From Ziziphus jujuba (lineage: Eukaryota > Streptophyta > Magnoliopsida > Rosales > Rhamnaceae): a stretch of DNA of 64,000 nt. The notes beneath the pieces were generated by a model. That model was not told the origin of the DNA, ran no database searches, and saw only the letters and a program-made list of their open reading frames with translations. Below are positions 47,730 through 64,000 of the stretch, piece by piece. Location of the stretch: assembly GCF_031755915.1 (NCBI RefSeq), contig NC_083390.1:15345001-15409000 (forward strand), in the 5' to 3' direction. The translations under genes were made by a program, and so were the position numbers. Each line of letters begins with the position of its first letter. The stretch's first letter is position 1.

Positions 47730-50700
47730 AAGTAAATTTCTTAATTACGAATAAATCTGAATAAAATTGGTTTAATTTATAAATTTTAAATGTGGGACTC
47801 TAGATTTTAGTGGAATATCTTCAACTCAAAGCATCATAGCATACAAATGGGAATCCATTTGTGGTCGGAAGAAATTAATGATAGAAGACAGCATTATAAT
47901 GCTGATGTGATTCGTCTTGGATTGACAAACTTTTATAAAGTTAAATTGAAAATTGAAGGGATTTCAAAGTGGGATTAATTAGCATAAGCAACTAGCAAGG
48001 ACAAGGGAAAGGCACCAATAAGTCAAAAAAATGACATTTTGATTACTACAAACATTCCATTCAATAGTTTGGAACTTTTGTAACTTTTAACAAGGACCTC
48101 ATTTACCCGACAAAGAAAAAAAAAAAAAAAGGTTTTAACTAGGACTTTTTGCGGCCTCTTTCATTTTCTTGCAAGAGTTGCCAATAGAATTAATTAAATA
48201 AGTATTAATAACAAAAAAGAAGTGGATGTGGATGATAAGGCTACTCATTTTGGAATGCTTGCATGGGGTGAGTTTTGCGGCCATTTTATGATTGTGTATA
48301 CTCTCCTTCGTTTCCTGTTTTTTTGTTTTTTGTTTTTTGTTTTTTTTTATCACACGCAAATTGGGAGTTACATCTATATAACCGGAAAAAAAAAAAAAAA
48401 AAGAAAACTTAACGAAGAACTTAAAAAGTTGTAGTAATCTCCTTCATATCCAAATCAAACCGTGTCAATCACAATAACAAGAGAAATACCACGTGAAGGA
48501 AATTAAATCAATGTGTCCTAGGAATAATAATAATGATGATGATGGTAAAAATTTGGTAATAAGGTATAAACCTATGATGAGTTAGTGATCATGACTGACA
48601 TAATTTTAGATAAGGAATGGAAAAGATAATGGACGAAACCCAAATGAGATAATTGAAACCTCCCAAACACCTTTACAAGTGGAGGAGTCGTATTGGGAAA
48701 TGTCATTATTGTTTTTTAAAAAATGGAGCAGTATAAGACTCACCTTACAGAGATTTTCTAATCCTTAACAAAAAAAGATTAACCCGGTAATGCAACTATG
48801 AGAGACTTTAGATAAGATTGTATTTTTCACAGTTCTCATTACCATAAACTCATTAAAATGATAGAAGGGCACAAAGTCATAAACTGTAAATTAATTGTTG
48901 CTCTTTACTAATAATTTAAAATGATATATAATTGCATTTTAGTATCTCAAATTTTGGATGATTGCTCTTCCATTTTCACTTTTAAAATGATGCCATCTAT
49001 GTCCTTGATTTATAATTTATTACAGTTCTATCCAATTAGAGATTTGATAGTTAGTTGTGGAATTCAAACTCAATCCATACGACTCACACTTGATCAATAT
49101 TATAATTTAATTTGGTCCAATTTCTTATAAATTAAGCTCTATAGTTTTATGATTTTGAACTTTAATGCACTCTAAATTGTTTAATTACATTTTAATAATA
49201 CCAATAATTAATGTGTGAGTGGCAAAATTAAGTGAAACCAATGAGAAGTATATTGTGGTCCATTTAAATTCAAGTTGTAGATTTCTGTCCTTCAATCTTT
49301 TTATTCATAGAAGCAACAAGTCTGCGGCTAATGAGCTTGCTAAAGTTATTAAAAAAATGACTTGCTAATGTTGCTTTAAAAGCAAAAGTACTTGTAAGTG
49401 GATTAAAGAAGGACATCTTTCACTTTCCCTTCTTATTCAATATGATATTATTTCCCTTTCTGCCTAACGATTTTTCCATATTTTTTCCCAAAAAATATGG
49501 TTGTACATTTGTTTAAACTAAAAAGGTAAGACTACAAGTTAAATATATATTTTGAATTGTGCAAAACAAGACCGTAAAAAGAAGAGGAAGAACAAATAAT
49601 TTTAAAATATCAATTTTTACTTTTAACCCTATTTATACAGAGTTCATTTTGGTTTTCAACATTTAAAACTTAATTAAGAATAGGAAATTAAGAGTTTTAA
49701 CCTTGATCAGAGCCTTTTTTACCAAAAAAATAAAAATTAAAGATAATTATTGAAATATGTAATTAATAAAAGGGGAGATTTCTGATTGTCTCAAATATTT
49801 TGATTCATAAAACATTCAAATATGGCCATGAATAAGATGAGAAAATGTCCCATATAGAATCTTATTCCCGCGTAACTCATATGGTTTTCTTGTTTAAATG
49901 AAGAATAAGATGGGAATGGGAAGACATTCTAGCTCTACCTCATCTTAGACTCGGCAAAGGATTATAAAAAAATGAATTTGTATTGTGTTATGTTCTTGTT
50001 AACTTTTATTTATTCAAATACTATCAGTTAAACTAATAAATAAAGATATTTATATTCAAATTCATTTGTTAATTTAACAGGTTATTAATTACATGGCTTG
50101 TTAACATATTAAACTTTTTGGATTGAATATAGGTTAACCACGAACAAATCATCAATTTAACTTATTTTATCGGTATATTTTATATTATATTCTATAAAAT
50201 ATTTTTATTAAAAAAATAGCAAAGAAAAAAAGTAAAAAATAACATCAGCTAACACAATATATCTAGTTTTCCAATAGATAATATAAAATTCTATCTAAAA
50301 TACATCAATAGTCCAATAAACACAAAATAATAATATTTTATTACTAACCAAAGATAAGAAATTTGAAAACATTTGTTTTTTTTTATTTTTTGAGAAAAAG
50401 AGGAATTAGAAACAAAAATTGTTTAAGACAATACAATCAACATCATAAAATTAAACCTATTTTTACATATAGTATAATTATTAAAATATTCCTCTTAGAA
50501 AGTAAAACGGATCATTATGGGGTTTACTATGTTATAATCCATTAATACATTCATTATTAATTCGATCCATACTAGTGGAATCTAAATATTAAACCATCCA
50601 TGTGAATTTGTATAGTGTAAATGACTTTTATGAAATTTTGCCAAATCTATCCTATCCACACCCGTTGGTATTCCTAATTGATCAAGAATGGAGAATAATG

Positions 50701-51466
50701 TTTGGTAGCTAAAAGAAACTTGTTAGAGGAAGTTAAAGGTAAGGGCCCTTTTTAGAAAGTGTCTTGTAGACTTATAGTCATGAGCTAGTTAGTTAAATTT
50801 AAATTTGTTTTGTATGGTGATGATGTAATTGTCTTGTTGGAGGATGGACCCATATCGCTGCTTCATTCTTATATCCAAGGTGATGCATGGCTTCTTTTCA
50901 TGAGAAATTAATCTTAGTATATTATTTCCCTAAAAAGCTATACACATTATTATAAACCAAATATACATATATATTATATCATTTACAATTGCTGCATTGG
51001 TTTATTGCGTTAGAGATGGTACAAGATTCATCTGTTTATGTCCTTATCAAATAAAGGTTAATCTTTTAATGCATTGTAAAGGGGATTTATTTTTATTTAT
51101 TAAAGAGAGCCACATTTATTTATCTATTTTTTTGGTAATATTAAAAAAAAAGAAAAAAGAAAAAAGAAAAAAAGAGCCACTTTAGCACCAAATTTTTTGA
51201 GCTTTGAATATAGGGTTGAAAATTTTTAAATGCTCTGACACAAATGGTTGAACATCTTAAAAATTTCCAGGCATATAGTACCAAACATAACTGTGTCAAC
51301 GACAATTTATAAAATACTCCGTAGTGTGAAAATACATTTTGGTCGTACAGGTTGGAAAAAACAAGAAAATTAAAAAAAGTTGATATCATGTTTCCACTCT
51401 ATCATGATTCTATATACACTTTGCTATATACCGCATATATACATATACCCAAAAAAAAAAAAAAAA
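47730..51466. other. AT-rich intergenic region, no gene seen
   Basis: Only short frames, homopolymer tracts and T/A-rich repeats were found. No protein family, tRNA or element ends were recognised. Confidence 0.45.
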
Positions 51467-51972
51467 GAAAGAAAGAAAGAAAGAAAGAAATATATATATA
51501 CGTATACTATATATAAAAATATTACAGCTTTTATTATTCATTATTAACAACATTTTCCACACATTATAATGTATACCAAAAAGAATTCTTATAATAGTAC
51601 CATTTAGTACATTTTCTCATCCTACATTTTATTGAAGATTATACCGTATACATAGATATTGATGGCAGACAAGACTTACCAGAAGCAATATGTGGGACAA
51701 AAAAATATAAGATTGATTAATCCTTAAAATTTGGTGGGTAAACAATGGTGGATTTATTATTATTAATAAGTCCACAGCTTTTATTTATTATAATAACATA
51801 TTTTCCATACATTATAATAATACTCCATTTATTACATTTTTCCGATCCTATATCTTATTGAAGAATATACTATATACGTATACGTATATGGATGACAGAC
51901 AAGACTTTCCCATGGTCCACAAGCAATGGTAGGACAAACAAATATAACATTGTTTAATCCTTAAAATTTGGA
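51467..51972. repeat. (GAAA)n microsatellite followed by a diverged ~200-bp tandem duplication
   Basis: GAAA repeats cover 51467-51490. 51525-51733 and 51774-51972 then share 'acagcttttatt', 'attttcca', 'cattataat', 'cttattgaaga'-like blocks, 'gacagacaagactt', 'agcaat' and 'taatccttaaaatttgg'. Non-coding, with about 40 bp between units. Confidence 0.75.
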
Positions 51973-52460
51973 GTATTAATAATAGTTCGTATAAATAATA
52001 AACTGAGGCGGAGTGGCGGAGAAACACAGTCGGCGGATTAGGATTAAGTTAAAAAATGTTTTAAACAAAATAAAAAAATAAAAAGAAATAATAATGATTG
52101 GAAGGAACCAGAAACAAGACAAAGCAACGATATGCCAGAAGGTAAAAGGCAGAAGTGCACACAAAAAGCAACCCTCCTCATCATTGTTTTCATATTCAAG
52201 AAGAATTTGCTTCTTCTGGGTCTGAAAACGTGTGAACCAGGATTTGAATCAATTCCAAAACTTCCCATTTTTCAATAACTTTTGCCAACCCAACCCAACC
52301 CAACCCCTCTCTCTCTCTCTTTCTAAATCCAAATCCACTATCTTAACAAGTGGTAACCACTGAACACCATTATTTGCCTTTTTGGTTATTATCCAAAAAT
52401 AAAAAAATAAAAAAAAACTTGCCCGTTTTCACATTCTATCAGATTTCTTTTATAGCTGTC

Positions 52461-52468
52461 TATAAATA
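52461..52468 (+). promoter_or_regulatory. TATA box of the beta-glucosidase gene
   Basis: 'gtctataaatatt' lies 190 bases before the ATG. Transcription from about 52490 would give a leader of roughly 160 bases containing a CT-rich tract (52506-52555), a common feature of plant 5' leaders. Confidence 0.55.
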
Positions 52469-52650
52469 TTACAAAATCGCTCTCTAACTCCTCCTCCATC
52501 CTCACAAACTCTCTCTCTCTTTCTCTCTTTCTCTCTTTCTCTTTGTCTCTCCTTTCTTTTTCAAATAATTTTCTGTTTTCTGTAATCAAAAGCTCATTTG
52601 CTTTATCTTTCATTGAATAAGGATTTGGAAAAAAAAAAAAAAAAAAAACC

Positions 52651-57606
<4,956 letters not shown>

Positions 57607-60600
57607 AAAAGTGATGGTACTGCAATTTTATTCTTCACACATACACATTTTCAAATTCACAAGGATGTCTCAACACATGTTCTTAAAAGAAAAAAAAAGG
57701 AAAGAAATTGTAGAAAAATGTTACGAATGAATTGTATTTTTTAATTTGTCGATTGTGGTTTTCTGTATCAAATAGTTTGCAGAAGTAAATAACATGTGAA
57801 AAATGAAAATGAAATATAAGTTGCAATTTGCATTCATATTGCCAAAACCATAAAAAATAACTTGAATGGTTGAAAAATTTGCCATGTATCTAAGTGCAGA
57901 ATGATTATTTTCTGGTATCAAATTTTATTATGTGTTTTACAAAACACCATTTGAAACCATTTTCTTTCTATGAAACAAAAACACGTCTTTCTTTTATTAG
58001 AGATAAGATGGTTTCAAATTCACATAAAGGCTTCACTGTTGAAGCTCAAACCCATTAATAGTTATTACAGACAGTATGATTCATCATCAGAGCTTTAAGT
58101 TTCCTCAGTCAGAAATTGTTTGCCTTCATAAGTCTGTCCAAATTGCCGGTTTTCTGGGCCAACATGATCAGACTACCATTTTACCATCACTAGTGACTTG
58201 GAATGACAAGCATTGCCCAATCAAGATACTGTTCATCAACATAAGCATTCATTTCTTCGACATATCTGCAACAATTATTGTTGGTCTTGTTACAACAGGA
58301 AGAGGAGCCTTAGGAGATACAAAATTGCAAGCAGTAAGCCCAACTTATAGTAATCTCTTCATTCAAATTATATTGTCACATATTGCTAGATTGTTCCGTG
58401 TTCGCTTACCTGGGGTGTATATCATGTTGAAGTATGTATTTTGGTCTTATAGAAGTAGATTGCTTAAGTAGCAAGAAATCCCAATATACTATCCAATCTC
58501 CCAAACAACTATGTCAGAGACACATGGCTCCTCAATTCCATTTATCCTCCAAAGATGCTTCACTTTGGTCCGCCAAGTAATTACATTACAACATACAGAA
58601 CTGATTCTACTATCGGTAAATATATTAGCTCTGAATGCTTCTGGCATTTACTCTTTCTTTTGCCTTTGGTCTTTCCTATTCATAACCTTTTGCCTGCGCT
58701 TCCCGCTAATCCAGTCCCTTCCCGGGTGGAGCAAGCTGGTTCCTCTAATCAGCTCTTCCAATAGCAAAATGATGTCAATAACAGTATTTGGCTCAACAAA
58801 TCAGCCATAAACAAATATGTACAAATATATAACATGTTCTTTACAAAGTAGGTATCATTTTGCCAGAATAGAAATTGTTAATAGGTTTTAAAATTAAAAT
58901 TGAAAAAAAAAAATAAATAAATGAATAAAATCAATAAAAGATGACACTTAAGAAATTATTTCTGTTATTTTTGGTCGATTTTGTTAATTAAAAAAAAAAA
59001 AGGGGGTTATATATAACTTAGATTTTTTTACTTTTATAAACAAAATATTTGAAAATCAGATTAGCCAGTTTTATAAAATTTGAGCACATGTAAGAAAATG
59101 GCAATTTCATAAAAATATAATAATTTAGGAGAAAATATTACTTTTGAAAAATTACCATACAAAAAGTAACATTCTGACTCAAAGCCATACTGAAAAAGGG
59201 CCGAAAACTTCTTTTTAACACTCTTAAAGCCACTTCTTCATGACCCCCAAACCACCAAAAGCAAGTCAATTTTCACAAATTTGAAAATAACCGTTAGTAC
59301 TCGAATATGCTAAATTTTTTGAGACAATACAACCTAGGACTGTTCATGAACTATGCTTACATGGATTGGCCATAGCATTTATAGGAATTTAGTCCTAGAA
59401 CAATTTGGCTGTACAACAAGGTTATGCTTTTACATGCTTATAGGAATAAAATATTCAACAAAGAAGGATGGTTGCTTTTACCTGCACATGAGTTGTGCTG
59501 TAGAATGTTGAATTCCTTGAAAAGCTCTTCCATTTTTTTTTGTTTTTTGGTCCTTTTTCTTGAAAGATAGAGAAAGAAACACAAGTAACATCGATGGCCG
59601 GGATTTCTTCCCTCATGTGCATCAAAAGAAGAGAGGAAATTTCTGAGGATGACATATCTTGTAAAACATGGAAGTCCTGAAATTTGTTCAAATCCTTCGG
59701 TTCTTACAATTGTGACAGTTCACACACTAGTTAGTACTCATCCACCATCTATTCTGCAGCAATATATATATATATATATATATGAAACTTCACTTTATAT
59801 TAGAAGATGAACATATTAACTTGAAACTCTTTAATATTTGAATATTGTAGTCTAACCTTAAAAAACATATATAGAGTAGCAAAACGAAACTGGTCTTTCC
59901 TCCAGAAGAAGTATTGGGATATGATTATTTTTCATAAATTCAAAGACAAGTTGGCATCATAGGATCTTCATGTTCATAAGAGCCTTTCCATCTCCATGAA
60001 TGTCTTTCTATGAATCTTCGGAGGATCCTCGATCACTTTCTCAAACAAGTTACATGAAATGAATTTGTTTATGTGAGATAGTACTACGGTGATTTGAGAG
60101 GAAACTTTATTTTACATTTACAAAATTTCAAGACATTGGATAAGCATACCGCTCTTGACCAATGTGATATTTGGCTTGTTAAATAACTTCATTAGGGAAA
60201 CATTTTCGGAGTATATTGATCCAAGCCCCTGGTTTGTTACAGGCTCAAAGAAACAAGAAATTAAAATGGAAATTTTTTAAAAATTTTGAAATCATTCAAA
60301 ACAAGATCATGATGGTAATGACAAATCAATAAAAATGGGGACTTGTATATGAAGCAGGAAATTAAGAGATCGAAAAGTTGACACATTTTATGTACCTGGA
60401 AAAAATAGAAGACTCTGATTTTCATTTCCTCTCCCCTGCCACCGTCTACTAAATGCAACTCTATCTTAATAACCAGGCCAATCTGCATTGCTGGTAAGCA
60501 TAACCTTATGCTGCTTTGGTTAGTGTCAAAATTTCAATTCTTTTTTATGCTGTTATCATTGTAAGAACAAAATGCAGCACCTCATGATCAATTTGGTTTA

Positions 60601-61034
60601 ATATGAAACCATTAAATCACATTTAAATTATGAAGATTTTATTGTAAAAGCTGTAAACGAAATTGTTTAAATATACCGATTAATTAATGGATGAACACTT
60701 GCAAAATAATCATGCAGTACAAATATTTCTTGCTTCAATCTTCAATTATATACGAAATATGGATCCTGAAAATAAGAAAATAAGTATTGGAAATGAAAGT
60801 CGATAGATAATGATAGATTCTTGCCAATTGATCATACATAAAAAAAAAAAAAAAGAAAGATAGAGAAGAACAAGAAAGAAAATACAAGATACTTACTATT
60901 ATGACATTCCTTTGTTGCAAAACTGTGATATCCGGAACTTATTAAAAATTTTCCTATTGCGTCCTGTGTGTATGGAAAGTTGAAAAGCTAAGAAATTTTC
61001 TTCAAGATTTCACATAAGAAAATAAATAATAAGA
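57607..61034. other. Intergenic region, no gene recognised
   Basis: The 3' flank of the beta-glucosidase is followed by spacer. Open frames at 58076-58471 and 58511-58810 (+) and 59455-59691 (-) lack recognisable motifs, starts with support, or splice-linked partners. A (TA)n run lies at 59762-59782. Confidence 0.4.
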
Positions 61035-62240
61035 TCATGAAAATTGGAAAATGGAATGAAATGTACCTAGAAAAGTAGATGAAGATTCAGAATTATCATG
61101 TAAATTTGATTTCAAGATCAACTCTGGGATGTGAGCCACCTTAGGCCAATCTTGGCCTATTTCTCTTTGACATCTTTTGTATAAGATAGGACAATCTTCA
61201 ATCTCTAGTTTATTTAAAGAGGTGAGCTGCCGAACTCCTTCGGGTAATGATGTTAACTTTGGACATTCAGTAATTTTTGGCGTCTGTAGCGATTTGAAGT
61301 TACTTATCCACTCTGGAATGTTGATCAAATTTTGACAGCCTCTAACTTCATGGTTTTGCAAGTTGGTAACATGTAGAAGCCCCTTTGGGAAAGTCTTTAA
61401 TTGAGGTAAAATTGACAAGTTGAGTGAACGTAGACTACTTTTCAGAGCAAGCCATGTTAACTCATTATCAGGACCAGACATGTTAAGCTTGCTGCAGCGA
61501 TAAATTACCACTTCTTTAAGTGCAAGATGTTGAATACCAGGTAACAAACACTTCAAGTTATTACACATCAAAATAGCTAAACTTTTGAGAGAAGTGATGT
61601 TTTACAACCATTCTGGAAGACATTGTAAATCCTTAACTTCGCAAAGAAGAAGTTGCCTGAGATTGGAGAAGTGAAACGATGAAGAAGATGATGATGAAGG
61701 TGCTCCCTGATATATTTTTGCTTGTGGTTTTGTCATCATTGCTTGTTGGAATGCCTTCCATATATTGTTTTGCACGCTCAATATTTTGATATTTGGGGAA
61801 AGTGGCAAAAAAGACAACTTGGGACAATCATAAATAGTTAAATCAGAAAGACAAGGAAATGAAAGTACTGGTGTTCCAAAAGAGTTTTCATGATCTTCTT
61901 CTTCACCATCCATTACTACTTGCAGCTCCTTTTTCAGCCATCCTTTTAGGTTGAGCAATCCCATAAAGCGTAATGATTCAAGGGATGGTAGCACTGCTGT
62001 AGATGATGACATAAATGAATCGTTCGAAATGTACTGCAAACCAACCATATCACCTAGGTACAACATCTTGAGAGAAAGGAATTGATTTAATGGTGGCAGA
62101 TATTTGCATTTCTCGCTGCCTTGTATTGAAAGATACTAAAGCTTCGTGAGTGATTGAATCCAACTTGGAAAATTCACACCCTCATAATATTGTAGACCCA
62201 AAGCTTTCAAATTTGGGTGTCATTGTAGGCCTTCTAATGT
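61035..62240 (-). pseudogene. Leucine-rich-repeat tail of a CC-NBS-LRR (RGA-type) resistance gene, broken
   Basis: Minus-strand LRR units read FPSWIQSLTKL, LPPLNQFLSLKMLYLGDM, LPSLESLRFMGLLNLKGW, FPCLSDLTIYDCPKLSFLPL, LRQLLLCEVKDLQCLPEWL, then LRSLNLSILPQLKTFPKGLL, LTSLPEGVRQLTSLNKLEIE and the typical C-terminal YKRCQREIGQDWPKVAHIPE. Stop codons occur in frame near 62213, 62138 and after LPEWL (near 61603); the last fits one base change (CAA to TAA). There is no NB-ARC or coiled coil; the 5' part is cut at about 62240 by a repeat. Such proteins detect pathogen effectors. This copy is dead unless readthrough occurs. Confidence 0.85.
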
Positions 62241-64000
62241 TGCTTCATATTCAATGATATGTAAAATTAACTTGCAAGTGCACGAATTGTTTTCAAGTAA
62301 TAAAGTAGAAAAATAGGGTTGTCGTACCCAAGGAATTAAGAATTAAGTATCAAAGATAATTAGTTTTGATAATATTTGAACTAGCAATTAAGATGGCAAT
62401 TGAAAATTAAATAAACTAAATTAAACAAAAACAAGAATTTAAAATTAGATCAATTTCAAGTAAGAGAGTGAGTTTAATAATTATGAATATTAGGGCATTT
62501 GATTTCACCACTAACTATTCCAATTTAATTACTTAAATATGTAAATTTAATTTACTAGTAATTTTGTTAACCACACTTAATCACAAAATTAATCAAAAAT
62601 AGTTTCCACTCACAATTGGTAATATTCACATAACCTAATTTATTTCTTCAGGCCTATAAATTAAATCATGCAAATTTATTAAGCATAAATTAAGCAAATA
62701 ATATGGCATGAGACAGAACTATTTTCCAATCAATTCTGCATTCATGTAAATCATTGGAGATCCATAATATTATCCTTTTCCAAGCTCAAATATTATTAAA
62801 ATCATTCATTCCTTCCGGTCTATGAAAGCATTAAACATACCAATGATTTATTAACAAACCATATTACTAATTAAATAAAACTCAACATATATTAAAATAA
62901 TTAGACCTTCATAGTTAGGGCTACATCATAACCCTAGATATGAAATTAGTTCATGGCAAAAATAATTATAAAGAAAAAAACAATAATGTTCACAATTAAA
63001 GAGAAAGAAATGAGAATAAAAATTATTGAAGAAATCCTCCTCCAAAAGCTCTCTAAGTCGTAGCCTTCTTCTCCAAGCAAGGCCACGCCTCTATACCCCC
63101 TCCAAACTGTCCAATTGATCTTCTAAAACTCCAAAACTTTAAAATCCTAGAATCCTTAAAAGAACTTTAGAAACTTCCAAAATTTGGTTTGTTTCTATTT
63201 AAGCTTTCTAAAAGTTCTTAAATAACTCTCTGGACTTGTATATCTTCCTTCAATGTGTGTGTTGGGGGGGGGGGGGGGGGAGGGCTATATATATAGGACC
63301 TTGGAAACCTTTTTCTCTTTTTATTTTCAATGTGGGAGTCTTGCAAGATATCTTTTTTAGGCCATCAAGAAGGTTGGATGAATTTCATGTGTAAAAAGTA
63401 AACTTGATATTACTTGGTCTCCAATACTTTCCTTTTCTCTAATTCTTTCTAAAAAAATAGTTAATTAGTCTAATTTATCCTTAATGAAGCATGTGACATG
63501 ACATGTACCTCATTAATGATAAATTAACCAATTATTGCTACTTGTCTTTATCTTGGTCCTCAAATTACCTTGATTCCCTCTTTTGATCAATGGTGGAGAT
63601 TTAACTAGAATATTCCTTTTTATAAATTCCAAATTTTAAATGACAATAACTCTTTACTCACACCTCGAAATTCAAAAATAATGAGACATTTGAGATCATC
63701 AGATTGTGAGGATTCATATGATATCCGCTTCCACCATGAAATTCTCGATAGAATCTTTATGGAATCTTCAAAGTATCTTTTTAGAATCTTTTCAATGCTT
63801 GATCCGTTCGAGCACAATCTTGCTTCCCAAGGAATCCATCTTTATGGTTGTTTTCTTAAAATTCTTCCTCTTGCACCTAGATTAAGAAAAATACATAATT
63901 AAGTATCTTTCCATAACAAATTAACACAAACTAACAAACATTAAGCTATAAATATGGCATAAAATCATCAATATTTTAGACCTAACATTCAACAACCTTG
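62241..64000. mobile_element. Repeat interrupting the NLR fragment (unclassified)
   Basis: Begins near 'aacttgcaagtgcacgaatt' and 'gggttgtcgtacccaaggaa' (about 62269-62333), a sequence style I recall as a widespread plant repeat. It continues as AT-rich non-coding DNA to the window end, with a 17-base G run at 63264-63280. No transposase or LTR ends were recognised, and the right boundary lies outside the window. Confidence 0.35.

Noticed and set aside
58076..58810. Two open frames of 131 and 99 codons
   Set aside because: No family motifs, no consistent splice links, and composition like surrounding spacer.

Overview
The window is nuclear DNA from a flowering plant. Genes are split into many short exons by AT-rich GT/AG introns, intergenic DNA is AT-rich, LTR retrotransposon remnants are abundant, and every recognisable gene is a plant family. 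A woody rosid-type eudicot is my best guess, but the sequence does not fix the species.

Layout. 1-3865 holds retrotransposon debris: an LTR end, then a decayed Tekay/Del-type chromovirus with its 3' LTR. 3866-5560 holds decayed copies of pieces of two genes that are intact further right (a COBW/ZNG1-type GTPase and a heparanase-like GH79 glycosidase). 7210-9949 and 17018-19991 are two related 2.7-3.0 kb solo LTRs in opposite orientation. 11330-12165 is a broken PIF/Harbinger-type transposase. 12196-20055 is a second Ty3/gypsy element, split inside its reverse transcriptase by the second solo LTR and joined at 20056 to a broken copy of a GTE-tail-like gene. 21068-23260 holds non-autonomous and hAT-type DNA transposon remnants.

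From 24052 rightward the window is gene-bearing. It contains a tRNA-splicing endonuclease SEN54 gene (-), a PPR pseudogene (-), small pseudogene fragments of the COBW and heparanase loci, a single-exon bromodomain-less GTE-like gene (+, 32471-33076), an intact nine-exon heparanase-like gene (-, 33617-36228), an intact nine-exon COBW-domain GTPase gene (-, 41285-45002), 7.6 kb of repeat-rich intergenic DNA, an intact 13-exon BGLU40-like beta-glucosidase gene (+, 52651-57606), and a broken NLR leucine-rich-repeat tail (-) cut by a repeat that runs to the window end.

How the parts relate. Three gene models (heparanase-like 514 aa, COBW 366 aa, beta-glucosidase 505 aa) were assembled exon by exon, and their summed exon lengths close exactly in frame. 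SEN54 closes in frame except for an unplaced first exon. The genes do not form a pathway or cluster: SEN54 acts in tRNA splicing, COBW in metal handling, and GH79 and GH1 act on glycans or glucosides. The unifying theme is local duplication: pieces of COBW, heparanase and the GTE-like gene recur in the same orientation at about 4-20 kb and 29-33 kb, and short tandem duplications recur in introns, promoters and intergenic DNA. I saw no system that looks wholly new. The most unusual loci are the bromodomain-less GTE-like gene, its retrotransposon-fused copy, and the duplicated gene fragments.
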